From the NCBI GenBank assembly GCA_958417755.1, contig CATZDY010000059.1, positions 1 through 16,153 on the forward strand: a DNA stretch of 16,153 nucleotides, in the 5' to 3' direction. Positions 6,729-13,805 of this stretch are shown here, in pieces. This stretch comes from an uncultured Peptococcaceae bacterium (GTDB lineage Bacteria; Bacillota; Desulfotomaculia; Desulfotomaculales; Desulfocucumaceae). Below the pieces are notes generated by a model. That model saw only the letters and a program-made list of their open reading frames with translations. It made no database searches and had not been told where the DNA came from. How positions within the stretch are numbered: position 1 is the stretch's first letter; the number at the start of each line of letters is the position of its first letter. Both the position numbers and the translations under genes were made by a program.

Positions 6729-7161
6729 TTAAAAACCTGGTTTGGTGCTTATTTGGCGTTTATTCTTGTGGAACTGAACGAAAATACAGTGAAAATAAAG
6801 GAAGATAATCTCTATCGCCTTCTTTTTTTCTGTACCAATGGCTTCAGTATCTCCTGTGGTGTTTGGGCATTGATATCCACGTCTTTCCAACGGAGTCCTG
6901 TTACTGCCCGGAATAGTAAGTACCCTGTGGAAGGTGTGAATGGTGCCAGGTTTTAGGGATGTTGTATCTCGTACGATATTGAAGAAGGAATCATACTGCA
7001 TATCTAGAGCCATAACAAACTTCTCCACGCTGTCCTGGGCAATAGGTTTGCCGTATTTAAAGGCCCAGACAGATAGCCCGGTATCACGGGCTAGGATTGT
7101 CCATAGTGGTGCCGCGTTTCTTCATCCAGGCGGCGAAATCGATTACATATTTGCTGTCTTG
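6729..7161 (-). pseudogene. Frameshifted protein remnant, possibly a tyrosine recombinase
   Basis: Three minus-strand pieces look coding but lie in different frames. SKYVIDFAAWMKKRGTTMDN (7161 to about 7095) ends at a TGA. From about 7080 a second frame gives VWAFKYGKPIAQDSVEKFV, then SLKPGTIHTFHRVL. From about 6916 a third frame gives AVTGLRWKDVDIN. KPGTIHTFHRVL resembles the end of an integrase core-binding domain (usually kpgTi..yh.vl). TGLRWKDVDIN resembles the TGLRxGELxxLxWxDID box around the first catalytic Arg, with about seven residues missing. The position directly downstream of a tRNA gene fits an integrase. The family call is tentative; that this is broken coding DNA is more secure than what it was. 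No intact start, ribosome binding site or tyrosine motif is present. Confidence 0.35.
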
Positions 7162-7500
7162 CTATGATATCACGAAATACAAACGGGTTCAAAAGAAGGA
7201 AGGCAAATCATGTCAATGAGCACTGCCAGTAAACGGGGATTTGAGAGGAGCAAGAAGGTAATAACGTTATTCTCCATGGCACCATTTGGGCTTGGCGCTG
7301 ACCACATAGCCTGCCAGAAGTAGCACTGATTAGTAGTGAGTGAATTCATGGCTATCTTTGTATGCCTAGCTCATGGATAGCGTTTCGTTTTAAAATTGAC
7401 AGCAAGCGATTTATCCACCAGTGTTTAAAGTGTCAGCATGGCAATTGGAGCGTATGACTACAAGATGGATGAAGAAAGATATGGTAGTATTGATTATATA
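7162..7500. other. Gene-free stretch with decayed coding fragments
   Basis: No gene can be supported. A plus-strand ATG at 7210 follows GAAGGAAGG but gives only 37 codons (to 7323). Another piece reads IDSKRFIHQCLKCQHGNW before a stop near 7450, and an ATG at 7438 opens a frame that runs into the terminator hairpin at 7501. These look like fragments of lost genes rather than functional small proteins. Confidence 0.35.
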
Positions 7501-7545
7501 AACAAGTCAAGAGGCAATAATGGGTGTTATTGCCCTTGACTTGTT
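7501..7545 (-). terminator. Terminator of the NodB deacetylase gene
   Basis: A long inverted repeat (7501-7520 with 7527-7545; 19 pairs, one bulged base, loop of 6). On the minus strand it starts 14 bases past the deacetylase stop and is followed by TATATAATC, a weak T-rich tail. Confidence 0.65.
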
Positions 7546-7559
7546 ATGATGATATCCTT

Positions 7560-8282
7560 TTAAGATGCCTGTTGATTTTCCGCCTCATATAAATCCGTTA
7601 AGGTTACGAAAGTATAGTTTTGGTTTTGTAGACTTTCAATGATAAGGGGCAAAGCTGCTACTGTTCTACTGCGGTCAAGCCTGCCATCATGGGCTAGAAT
7701 GATCATATTGGGTTTAGCAGCTTTGATAACCCGGTCAGCCATTTTTTCAGGGGTAGTTGCATGGCTATTTTCCACACAAATGTTCCATAAAACAATTTCC
7801 ATGCCTAATGATTGAATCAATTCCTGTTGTTCTGGGTTATATTTGCCCCAGGGAGGGCGAAAGAATTTTATTTTCTTTCCTGTGATGCTTTCAAGAAAAT
7901 CATTGGTAGCAGAAATTTCTTGCAACATTTCTTTTTGATCAGGAGCCTGTGCCATATCTAGCATTTTTATATGAGTATATGTATGGTTAGCCAACTCATG
8001 ACCTTCCGCCACTTCTTGTCTTAAGATTTCAGGATGCTCCTTTGCTATTTCCCCTACCACAAAAAAAGTAGCTGGAATTTGATATTGTTTTAAAACAGCC
8101 ATAATTTCTTTGGTATAGAGAGGATCCGGACCATCATCAAAGGTCAGGGCTACTAGCTTTGCTTTTGTTTTGCCCTGTTTTTCCTGCACCAGGGTGGTGT
8201 ATTTTGCTGATGTTGTTGCTGGATATAAGGTGCCTAGTAATAATAAAGCAACCAAGAGAACGGCATATGATTTAATGTGCAA
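7560..8282 (-). CDS. Exported polysaccharide deacetylase (NodB/CE4)
   Basis: A 240-residue CE4 enzyme that would remove N-acetyl groups from cell-wall or capsular polysaccharide outside the membrane. Residues 1-26 are a signal peptide (hydrophobic 7-20, cleavage after TTSA). The NodB motifs are in order: TFDDGPDP (47-54; Asp49 catalytic base, Asp50 metal), NHTYTH (99-104; His100 and His104 metal), RPPWGKY (142-148), LWN (165-167) and ILAHD with His198. The fourth motif is unusual: instead of the common WSxDxxDW it reads LWNICVENSH, lacking the second Trp. The start is a TTG at 8282, 5 bases after AGGAAGGTG, and the signal peptide begins right there. It is last in a row of three minus-strand genes for exported proteins, 140 bases after the PstS-like gene. 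Confidence 0.93.
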   Translation of the reverse strand: MHIKSYAVLLVALLLLGTLYPATTSAKYTTLVQEKQGKTKAKLVALTFDDGPDPLYTKEIMAVLKQYQIPATFFVVGEIAKEHPEILRQEVAEGHELANHTYTHIKMLDMAQAPDQKEMLQEISATNDFLESITGKKIKFFRPPWGKYNPEQQELIQSLGMEIVLWNICVENSHATTPEKMADRVIKAAKPNMIILAHDGRLDRSRTVAALPLIIESLQNQNYTFVTLTDLYEAENQQAS

Positions 8283-8422
8283 TAGAACACCTTCCTTTTA
8301 TTTGGGAAATTTTGTTTGGTATGTTCGTTAAAGTCATGCAACAATGATGGATGTAAAATAACAGAGGCTGATTATGGGCGATTCATGCCGGCTGCTATAT
8401 TTATTACAAATCATGATAAATT

Positions 8423-9349
8423 TTAGGCATCTATGGCCACATAGTTTTCTCTTTCCACCAATTCCTTGCCTTGTTCAGAAACAATCCAGTTGTACAGTAT
8501 CCGGGCGGGATCGTTTTGGGGTAAATTTTTCGGAATAACCACATAAAAGTCATTGGTAAAAGGATATTGACCAGATTTTATGGTGGCATTTGAGGCCTCA
8601 ATATCATTTACTTTTAAAATTTTGGTGTTTTGTAATTTATCTGATTCCATATTGGTGAGATAATAGTAAACTGTAAAGCCTAAAGCATTTTCAGCATTAT
8701 CATAAGCTGCGATTACTTCTAACAAGCCAATCATAGAACCAATGACTTTATCCGTGGGCGCTGCCATGGGTTCTGCATCATGCATCAGCAATTTCCTAAA
8801 TAGGGTTTGACTGCCTGAGCTTTCATTGCGTTGGTAAGCAAGGATTTCTGCGTCATTACCACCTACTGTTTGCCAGTTTACAATTTTGCCTGTGTAAATA
8901 TCCTTGATTTGTTGGGTAGTCAGTGAATCAACGGGATTCTCTTTGTTGGCAATAAAAACCAACGCATCTCGACCAATGGGGGTCATTTCCCATTCAAAGT
9001 TTTGCTCCTTGGCATATTGTTTGGCTTCTTCAGATGGCTCATAGGCCAATAAAATATCAAAATCTCCATTCACCAAACTATTGTAATTGGCAGTGGTGGA
9101 GTTTTCAAACACAATCATATTGGCTGCTTCTTCACGGCTTATTCCCAATACTGTGGCTGTAACAGCTTCCCCCAAGGGTTGGTTGGCAAGGGATCCGCCC
9201 ATTTTGGGATAATTTTCTTTGGTAAATGCAAAGTTTCCTATATTTTTGCTGTCATTTTGGCAGCCACTGCTAATGAGGGCTGTAACGAATACCAGGAGTA
9301 AAGCAATGCTTATAATACTTTTTTTCTTTGTTTTTATGTTCAAAGTCAT
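8423..9349 (-). CDS. PstS-like substrate-binding lipoprotein
   Basis: The 308 residues are a type II periplasmic-binding fold related to phosphate-binding PstS. KTKKKS, a hydrophobic stretch and SSGC (lipidated Cys30) make it a membrane-anchored lipoprotein. The family pattern follows: GGSLANQPLGEAV (51-63) where PstS has a Gly-Ser-Ser/Thr phosphate loop, then PIGRDALVFIANKENPV (124-140), IYTGKIVNW (151-159), and YQRNESSGSQTLFRKLL (172-188), the second anion-binding loop. The first loop has Leu where Ser/Thr is usual, so phosphate may not be the ligand. No pstC, pstA, pstB or phoU is nearby, which suggests a binding or sensing role. The ATG at 9349 follows GGAGAGG by 5 bases. It lies 76 bases after the WG-repeat lipoprotein gene and 140 before the NodB deacetylase gene. 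Confidence 0.88.
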   Translation of the reverse strand: MTLNIKTKKKSIISIALLLVFVTALISSGCQNDSKNIGNFAFTKENYPKMGGSLANQPLGEAVTATVLGISREEAANMIVFENSTTANYNSLVNGDFDILLAYEPSEEAKQYAKEQNFEWEMTPIGRDALVFIANKENPVDSLTTQQIKDIYTGKIVNWQTVGGNDAEILAYQRNESSGSQTLFRKLLMHDAEPMAAPTDKVIGSMIGLLEVIAAYDNAENALGFTVYYYLTNMESDKLQNTKILKVNDIEASNATIKSGQYPFTNDFYVVIPKNLPQNDPARILYNWIVSEQGKELVERENYVAIDA

Positions 9350-9425
9350 TGTATCCTCTCCTTTTGCAATGGGTGATTTGTTTTATTTTCCAATGAATGG
9401 ATAATTAGCATGTATATATATCTTT

Positions 9426-10928
9426 TTAATCTATGGTATTGGTATTGAGGCAAATCAACCAGTTGCCTTTTTTATCAATAACCCCAGAATAAATACCTTT
9501 CTGGACCATATAAAAGTCTTTGCCATTATAAGTCAGGCTGCTATATTGCGGAGGCAAAACAATATTGCCTTTTTTATCCATTACCCCTAATTTACCAGTG
9601 AGATTATCCCGGATGCCAACTGCATCAGTAGATGAATCAAGATAATATAATGAGTAGTCATAATTTAATTTTTTTCCAAACTTATGGGTATTGGTATCAA
9701 ACATCTGCATGCTTTTATTCCCATAGGTGATAAATAAAATACCATTCATTTCTTCAATGGATAGGGCATTCGTTAGGTCATATTCATTGTTATCATTGAA
9801 AAGCACATATCCATCCTGGTACTGAAAGCCAAAATATCCGTTTTTATAATAACAAACTTCTTTTTTTCCTGGACGCTCGGGACCAGTTATTGCCTGATTG
9901 GTTGTAAAATTTTTAAAGGTTGAGGTCTTGTCTTCATCATTATACATTTGACAAATTAGGGGATTGGTTTCATAGATAAAAAAGTTTTGTTTCATGGCAG
10001 GTACAATGACTTTGCCCTTGGTATCAATGATGCCCATTTGTTGATTGGTGTCTGTAAAGGTAGCTAAACCATCTTGATAAGCTGTAAGGTATGAATATTG
10101 CGGTTTTACTATATAATTACCCTTTTTATCAATAACCCCCCATAGTTCGCTATCCATGGGTTTTACCGGAGCTACCCCATTGCGGAATATATCTGCGCCG
10201 GAAAAAGGACCGGCAATTACTGTTTTTCCTGCAAGATCAATGTATTGGTAATATTCCTTATCCATTGCTTGGGATATCCTGGCAGGGGCCAAACCTTCTG
10301 AAAATTCCCAAAAACCACCAGAAGAAGTATATAATTGTTTTCCATTGGTATCATAAACAATGGTTTCCATTCGAGGAAGCTGTTGGGGATCCCCTGCCTC
10401 TTCCCCATAGACTGAAACAATGATTCTGTTATCCGAGGCATTGGTGAAATATCCTTTTATGGGACCAATGCACCAGGAGCCATCAGAGGCAACAATGGTG
10501 GTTTTGGCTTTCTCTAAATTTTCATCTTCCCATTGAGATAAAACCAATATTTCCTCTCCATTGTCTTCATCAACAGTAGAAAAATAAGCAGAATTGTAGA
10601 TAGGATCCACTACAATTTTTCCTTGATCATTTATCAGTCCATAATAAAACTGTAGGGCATAATCTTCTTGGGTGCCGACAATTTTACCAATATAGGGCAT
10701 TAATTTACCATAATCTTTGCTTGGAATAACATGATCCGTATAATCAGGATAATAACGGGTGGCTTTTTCCTGCAAAGGTGTATAAGGCGCTAATTTGGGA
10801 AGTGTGGATAATTGAAAAAAAGGGGCTTGATTATCTGTTGCCGAGGAATTGGTTGGCGGATCTTTGGTACAGCTGGTTAACATTGTGACCAATAAAATGG
10901 TGCTGAAAAGCCAGACAAGTTTTTTCAA
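9426..10928 (-). CDS. WG-repeat lipoprotein
   Basis: A 500-residue exported protein: KK, a hydrophobic segment and the lipobox LTSC with lipidated Cys20, then a Ser/Thr/Asn linker. WG (KWG-type) beta-hairpin repeats run through it: YYGLINDQGKIVVDPIY (95-111), YQYIDLAGKTVIAGPF (227-242), WGVIDKKGNYIVKPQY (263-278), MGIIDTKGKVIVP (298-310), KLGVMDKKGNIVLPPQY (446-462) and SGVIDKKGNWL (481-491). The middle repeats (about 330-440) are degenerate. WG repeats are thought to form extended binding surfaces, and no enzyme activity is known. The start is a TTG at 10928 with AAGGATGGGA about 5 bases upstream; the signal sequence begins there. A good promoter lies 94 bases upstream. It is first in the row WG, PstS-like, NodB, so all three may be co-transcribed. 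Confidence 0.92.
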   Translation of the reverse strand: MKKLVWLFSTILLVTMLTSCTKDPPTNSSATDNQAPFFQLSTLPKLAPYTPLQEKATRYYPDYTDHVIPSKDYGKLMPYIGKIVGTQEDYALQFYYGLINDQGKIVVDPIYNSAYFSTVDEDNGEEILVLSQWEDENLEKAKTTIVASDGSWCIGPIKGYFTNASDNRIIVSVYGEEAGDPQQLPRMETIVYDTNGKQLYTSSGGFWEFSEGLAPARISQAMDKEYYQYIDLAGKTVIAGPFSGADIFRNGVAPVKPMDSELWGVIDKKGNYIVKPQYSYLTAYQDGLATFTDTNQQMGIIDTKGKVIVPAMKQNFFIYETNPLICQMYNDEDKTSTFKNFTTNQAITGPERPGKKEVCYYKNGYFGFQYQDGYVLFNDNNEYDLTNALSIEEMNGILFITYGNKSMQMFDTNTHKFGKKLNYDYSLYYLDSSTDAVGIRDNLTGKLGVMDKKGNIVLPPQYSSLTYNGKDFYMVQKGIYSGVIDKKGNWLICLNTNTID

Positions 10929-10946
10929 AACAATCCCATCCTTATC

Positions 10947-10965
10947 ATAAGTTTATACCACTTAT
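10947..10965. promoter_or_regulatory. Inverted repeat in the WG-lipoprotein leader
   Basis: ATAAGT and ACTTAT flank a 7-base centre, 19 bases upstream of the TTG start and downstream of the promoter. It could be an operator or an mRNA hairpin near the ribosome binding site. The stem is short. Confidence 0.25.
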
Positions 10966-11021
10966 TAATTAAGACGTAGGAAGGGCCTGATATGTTTCTT
11001 ATTTTTGTGAAAATTGCTAAA

Positions 11022-11050
11022 ATAATAGATAGAATGTAGAAAATATGCAA
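11022..11050 (-). promoter_or_regulatory. Promoter of the WG-lipoprotein gene
   Basis: On the minus strand TTGCAT (11050-11045), 17 bases, then TATTAT (11027-11022). Transcription would start near 11015, giving a leader of about 87 bases. It lies just after the terminator of the PdaA-like gene, so the two units are separate. Confidence 0.6.
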
Positions 11051-11059
11051 ATAAGGTCT

Positions 11060-11096
11060 AAAAAAGGAGCAGGATTTAAGCATCCTACTCCTTTTT
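11060..11096 (-). terminator. Terminator of the PdaA-like gene
   Basis: A 15-position stem (11061-11075 with 11082-11096) and a 6-base loop, starting 14 bases past the stop codon. The single imperfect pair is G-U in minus-strand RNA but A-C in plus-strand RNA, and six T follow on the minus strand, so it works for the minus-strand gene. Confidence 0.85.
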
Positions 11097-11110
11097 GAAC
11101 CATTATTTTG

Positions 11111-12082
11111 TTATAAATCATATCGGCTGAATTGGTATCCAGCAGCCCTGGTGTTGTCAATAAAATCACCTAAAATATCAGTGTTGGTTTTGGAAACAGC
11201 ATGCAGAAGATAAATCGCTCCTGGATGCATTTTGTTATGAAGGGTTTGTAAAGCTTCAGCAGGATCCGGCTGTTGGTCCACCACCCAGTCTTTATAAGCA
11301 AAGCTCCAAAATACACTGCGATATCCTAGCTTTTGTACCAAAGCCAAAGAACGCTCGCTAAAAGCCCCGGTGGGATAGCGGAATAAAGTCATATCATAAT
11401 GAAACGTATCTTTGATATATTGGTGCAAGTCTTTGATTTCCGCAGCTTGTTTTTCCAAGGAAATCTCCGGCATAATCAAGTGATTGACACTGTGATTGCC
11501 TACCACGTGGCCTTCATCAATCATCCGCTGAATTAATTCCGGATTATCCTTTGCATAGGGCATGGTAACAAAAAAGACAGCTGGACATTTTTTCTCCTTG
11601 AGTACATCCAAAATAGCTGCTGTATAACCGTTTTCATACCCTTCATCAAAGGTTAGATAGATTTTTTTGCTATTAGGCGCTATGAAATCCGCATCATATT
11701 TGCCGTATTTTTCTTGATAGGAAATGGCTCCTTGGGAGCGATTGTTTTCATCCACTGGTCCGCCGGGTCCCCACTCCTTTTTAGTATTATCCAACGAGGA
11801 GATTTGAGAAAAATCGTTACTATCACTACTCAAGGTTGGGGCTGCTGGCTCATTGTTCGAGGGCTCTGTTTCATCATTAGGCGTTTTCTTTTCTGTAGGA
11901 CTTTTTTCAGGGGAAGAAGTGTCCTCTGGGATATTGCTTTCTGTTTTTATTGGCTCAGTTGCTTGGGCATTGCCAGGGGTTAGTTGCGAGGTGTCAGGCG
12001 TAGAATTACTGTTACAGGCTGAAAACAACACCATTGTAAAGGCCAAGATCAATAAGATAGCAATAAGCTTTTTACATTTCAT
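11111..12082 (-). CDS. PdaA-like polysaccharide deacetylase lipoprotein
   Basis: A 323-residue exported CE4 enzyme of the PdaA (delta-lactam) branch, which in Bacillus deacetylates N-acetylmuramic acid in spore cortex. The lipobox FSAC (Cys23) anchors it. Residues 24-105 are a Ser/Thr/Pro/Glu-rich tether, then GPGGPVDENNRSQGAI leads into the domain. Motifs: TFDEGYENGYT (144-154, the PdaA signature), GNHSVNH (195-201; metal His197 and His201), FRYPTGAFSERS (234-245), FWSFAYKDW (258-266) and YLLHAVS (291-297). PdaA has RPPRG where this has RYPTG, so specificity may differ. The start is set at 12082, 6 bases after GGTGGG; ATG at 12085 is too close and ATG at 12106 has no ribosome binding site. 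It has its own promoter (12191-12219) and terminator. The lipid anchor and long linker suggest a vegetative wall role as an alternative to cortex. Confidence 0.9.
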   Translation of the reverse strand: MKCKKLIAILLILAFTMVLFSACNSNSTPDTSQLTPGNAQATEPIKTESNIPEDTSSPEKSPTEKKTPNDETEPSNNEPAAPTLSSDSNDFSQISSLDNTKKEWGPGGPVDENNRSQGAISYQEKYGKYDADFIAPNSKKIYLTFDEGYENGYTAAILDVLKEKKCPAVFFVTMPYAKDNPELIQRMIDEGHVVGNHSVNHLIMPEISLEKQAAEIKDLHQYIKDTFHYDMTLFRYPTGAFSERSLALVQKLGYRSVFWSFAYKDWVVDQQPDPAEALQTLHNKMHPGAIYLLHAVSKTNTDILGDFIDNTRAAGYQFSRYDL

Positions 12083-12190
12083 CATGAACCCACCATTTCT
12101 TTGCATACTTTTTTATTCTTTTTCTTTAGTTTGCATCAAAAAGCATTATTTTATTTAATTTCTTAGCTTTTTTGGTTTTATTTTGACAAT

Positions 12191-12219
12191 ATTATCCCAT
12201 AAATGTTTAGAATTGTCCA
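12191..12219 (-). promoter_or_regulatory. Promoter of the PdaA-like gene
   Basis: On the minus strand TGGACA (12219-12214), 17 bases, then GATAAT (12196-12191), each one base off consensus. The leader would be about 100 bases. It lies between the dinB stop and the PdaA-like gene. No dinB terminator is obvious here. Confidence 0.6.
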
Positions 12220-12285
12220 ATGATTGTCTTACAACATTAAGATGAGAATATTCCTAACAGATGAGCCAGCTGGATGATTTTATTT

Positions 12286-13482
12286 TTATTTTGGTAATTT
12301 GGTTTTTGCTTCCATTTCACTGGCTGTTTGAATAATATTTTCATCATATTTATGATAAAGCTGTAATAAAACAGCTTGCAGTTGTTCTTGTTTGCTTGTT
12401 GTATCATTGCCAAATCCAAAGGCATGTTCCAGGGTTAATTGATGGGTATATGTGGTGGTCAAATGACTCAGGCTTAAGCCTACCAAACGAATGGGGTGGT
12501 GAAAATCTATTTTTTGTAATAAAAAGCAAGCGATTCTGTATATATCCATGGCATCACGGGTGGGATGATCCAAGGTATGAGAACGGGTCACCAATTGGAA
12601 GGTATTGTATTTAATTTTCAAAGTAATGGTGGAACACCAATATCCCTGTTTGTGAATGAGTATAGAAAGCTTGCGGGCCAAAACTTTGAGCACATTTTCA
12701 ATGTCCTCTGTCACAGTGAGATCCTGTTGGAAGGTCATTTCTTTGCCAAAGGATTTCGGCGGGGCGTCTGGGGTTACCACACGATGGTCAATGCCCCGGG
12801 ATAAATGATACAAATCAAGTCCCTTTTGCCCAAAAAGCTTTTGCAATCCGTGGATATTCCATTTTTGAAGGTCTTCAACCGTATCAACCCCATGTTGGGT
12901 TAACAGTGTAGCTGTTTTTCTGCCAATACCAGGAACCACTCGTATGGGTCGATGTATAATTAATTTCTGCAGGGCTTGGGTTGTGGGAATGATAAAAAAG
13001 CCATTGGGTTTTCTTTCCTCACTGGCCAACTTGGCTGACATCATATTATAACCAATGCCCACAGAACAAGTGAGGGATGTTTCTTCCCAAATCTGGGTCT
13101 TGATTTTTTGACCAATGATTTCAGCGCCGCCAAAAAGGTTCAATGAACCTGTAATATCCAGGTAACCTTCATCCAAAGCCACAAATTCAATTTGATCCGT
13201 ATAAGAGGCTAAAATATGGTGGATTTTTGCTGACACAGCGCGATACTTCTTAAAGTCAGGACGAATATACACCCCATGGGGACAGCGGGCATAAGCTTCT
13301 TTAATACTCATACCAGAGCGGAGCCCGTATTGACGGGCCTCATAGGAACAGGTAGAAACCACGCCCCGTCCAGTGGGACTTGCTCCTACAATCACAGGTT
13401 TACCCTGTAAGCTAGGGTTTTCCCTCACTTCTACTGCAGCATAAAAGGCATCCATATCCACATGTAAAATACAACGCTTCAT
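12286..13482 (-). CDS. dinB: DNA polymerase IV (Y-family translesion polymerase)
   Basis: The 398 residues form a complete Y-family polymerase that copies past damaged bases at low fidelity. The palm metal ligands are Asp9 (HVDMDAFYAAVE) and Asp104-Glu105 (VALDEGYLDITG). Tyr14 is the steric gate that excludes ribonucleotides. CSYEARQYGLRSGMS (46-60) is the fingers motif, SVGIGYNMMSAKLASE is a conserved palm stretch, and VVPGIGRKTATLLTQHGV is the thumb helix-hairpin-helix. The little finger follows, with HQLTLEHAF where most homologues carry a QLxLF clamp-binding motif; Glu replaces the usual Phe. The start is ATG at 13482, 6 bases after GGGAG and matching the family N-terminus. The frame extends to 13656, but that part is not dinB-like. 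A promoter is visible at 13511-13538, with no obvious GAAC-N4-GTTC LexA box. Confidence 0.96.
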   Translation of the reverse strand: MKRCILHVDMDAFYAAVEVRENPSLQGKPVIVGASPTGRGVVSTCSYEARQYGLRSGMSIKEAYARCPHGVYIRPDFKKYRAVSAKIHHILASYTDQIEFVALDEGYLDITGSLNLFGGAEIIGQKIKTQIWEETSLTCSVGIGYNMMSAKLASEERKPNGFFIIPTTQALQKLIIHRPIRVVPGIGRKTATLLTQHGVDTVEDLQKWNIHGLQKLFGQKGLDLYHLSRGIDHRVVTPDAPPKSFGKEMTFQQDLTVTEDIENVLKVLARKLSILIHKQGYWCSTITLKIKYNTFQLVTRSHTLDHPTRDAMDIYRIACFLLQKIDFHHPIRLVGLSLSHLTTTYTHQLTLEHAFGFGNDTTSKQEQLQAVLLQLYHKYDENIIQTASEMEAKTKLPK

Positions 13483-13510
13483 GGGCATCTCCCAATTTCG
13501 TTTGGAATCA

Positions 13511-13538
13511 ATGATAAGTTTTATGATTATTGTATCAA
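13511..13538 (-). promoter_or_regulatory. Promoter of dinB
   Basis: On the minus strand TTGATA (13538-13533), 16 bases, then TATCAT (13516-13511). The start codon lies about 30 bases further, so the leader is short. Confidence 0.55.
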
Positions 13539-13729
13539 ATACAAAGGATGACAAGCAATGGGTGAATGAGGGACTGAAAATAGATAAAGGTTTCATGAAA
13601 CAAAGGCAATATTGATGGACTGATTTACGTTTGTGACAAAGACAAAGTTGCATCAATATTACATAAAGTCTTTTTAAACCTTAAGGAGAAGGAAAATATT
13701 GAAGGCAATGGGCATGATTTTTTAGTTTA

Positions 13730-13783
13730 TCTAGGGGATTTGTACCTTTTCCTAGAATATTAATTGAATCAAAGTGATTTGAT
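13730..13783 (+). promoter_or_regulatory. Hairpin and palindrome before the alkyl sulfatase gene
   Basis: The divergent dinB / alkyl sulfatase spacer (13483-13805) holds two symmetric elements near the sulfatase start. A 9-bp stem (13730-13738 with 13748-13756, two G-T pairs) is followed by a perfect 16-base palindrome, ATCAAA-GTGA-TTTGAT (13768-13783), 22 bases before the ATG. The palindrome could be a repressor or activator site. No clear -35/-10 pair was found for the sulfatase gene. Confidence 0.35.
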
Positions 13784-13805
13784 ACATTGTATAGAAAGTA
13801 GTGAT

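Noticed and set aside
6594..6956. A 120-codon plus-strand frame beginning MAAVAQLVEQLIRNQQ
   Set aside because: It is the translation of the tRNA-Thr gene and its downstream hairpin, a well-known source of false proteins. It has no ribosome binding site.
7181..7195. GGTTCAAA similar to the tRNA T-loop, as a possible attachment-site duplicate
   Set aside because: Only about 8 bases match and the flanking stem bases do not, so it is not a credible att site.
11853..12158. Hydrophobic plus-strand frame over the PdaA-like gene start
   Set aside because: It is the complement of the Ser/Thr/Pro/Glu-rich linker and signal peptide, which gives a falsely hydrophobic product.
13483..13656. 58-codon N-terminal extension of DinB
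   Set aside because: The family starts at MKRCILHVDMDAF, a ribosome binding site and promoter fit the ATG at 13482, and the extension would run through that promoter.
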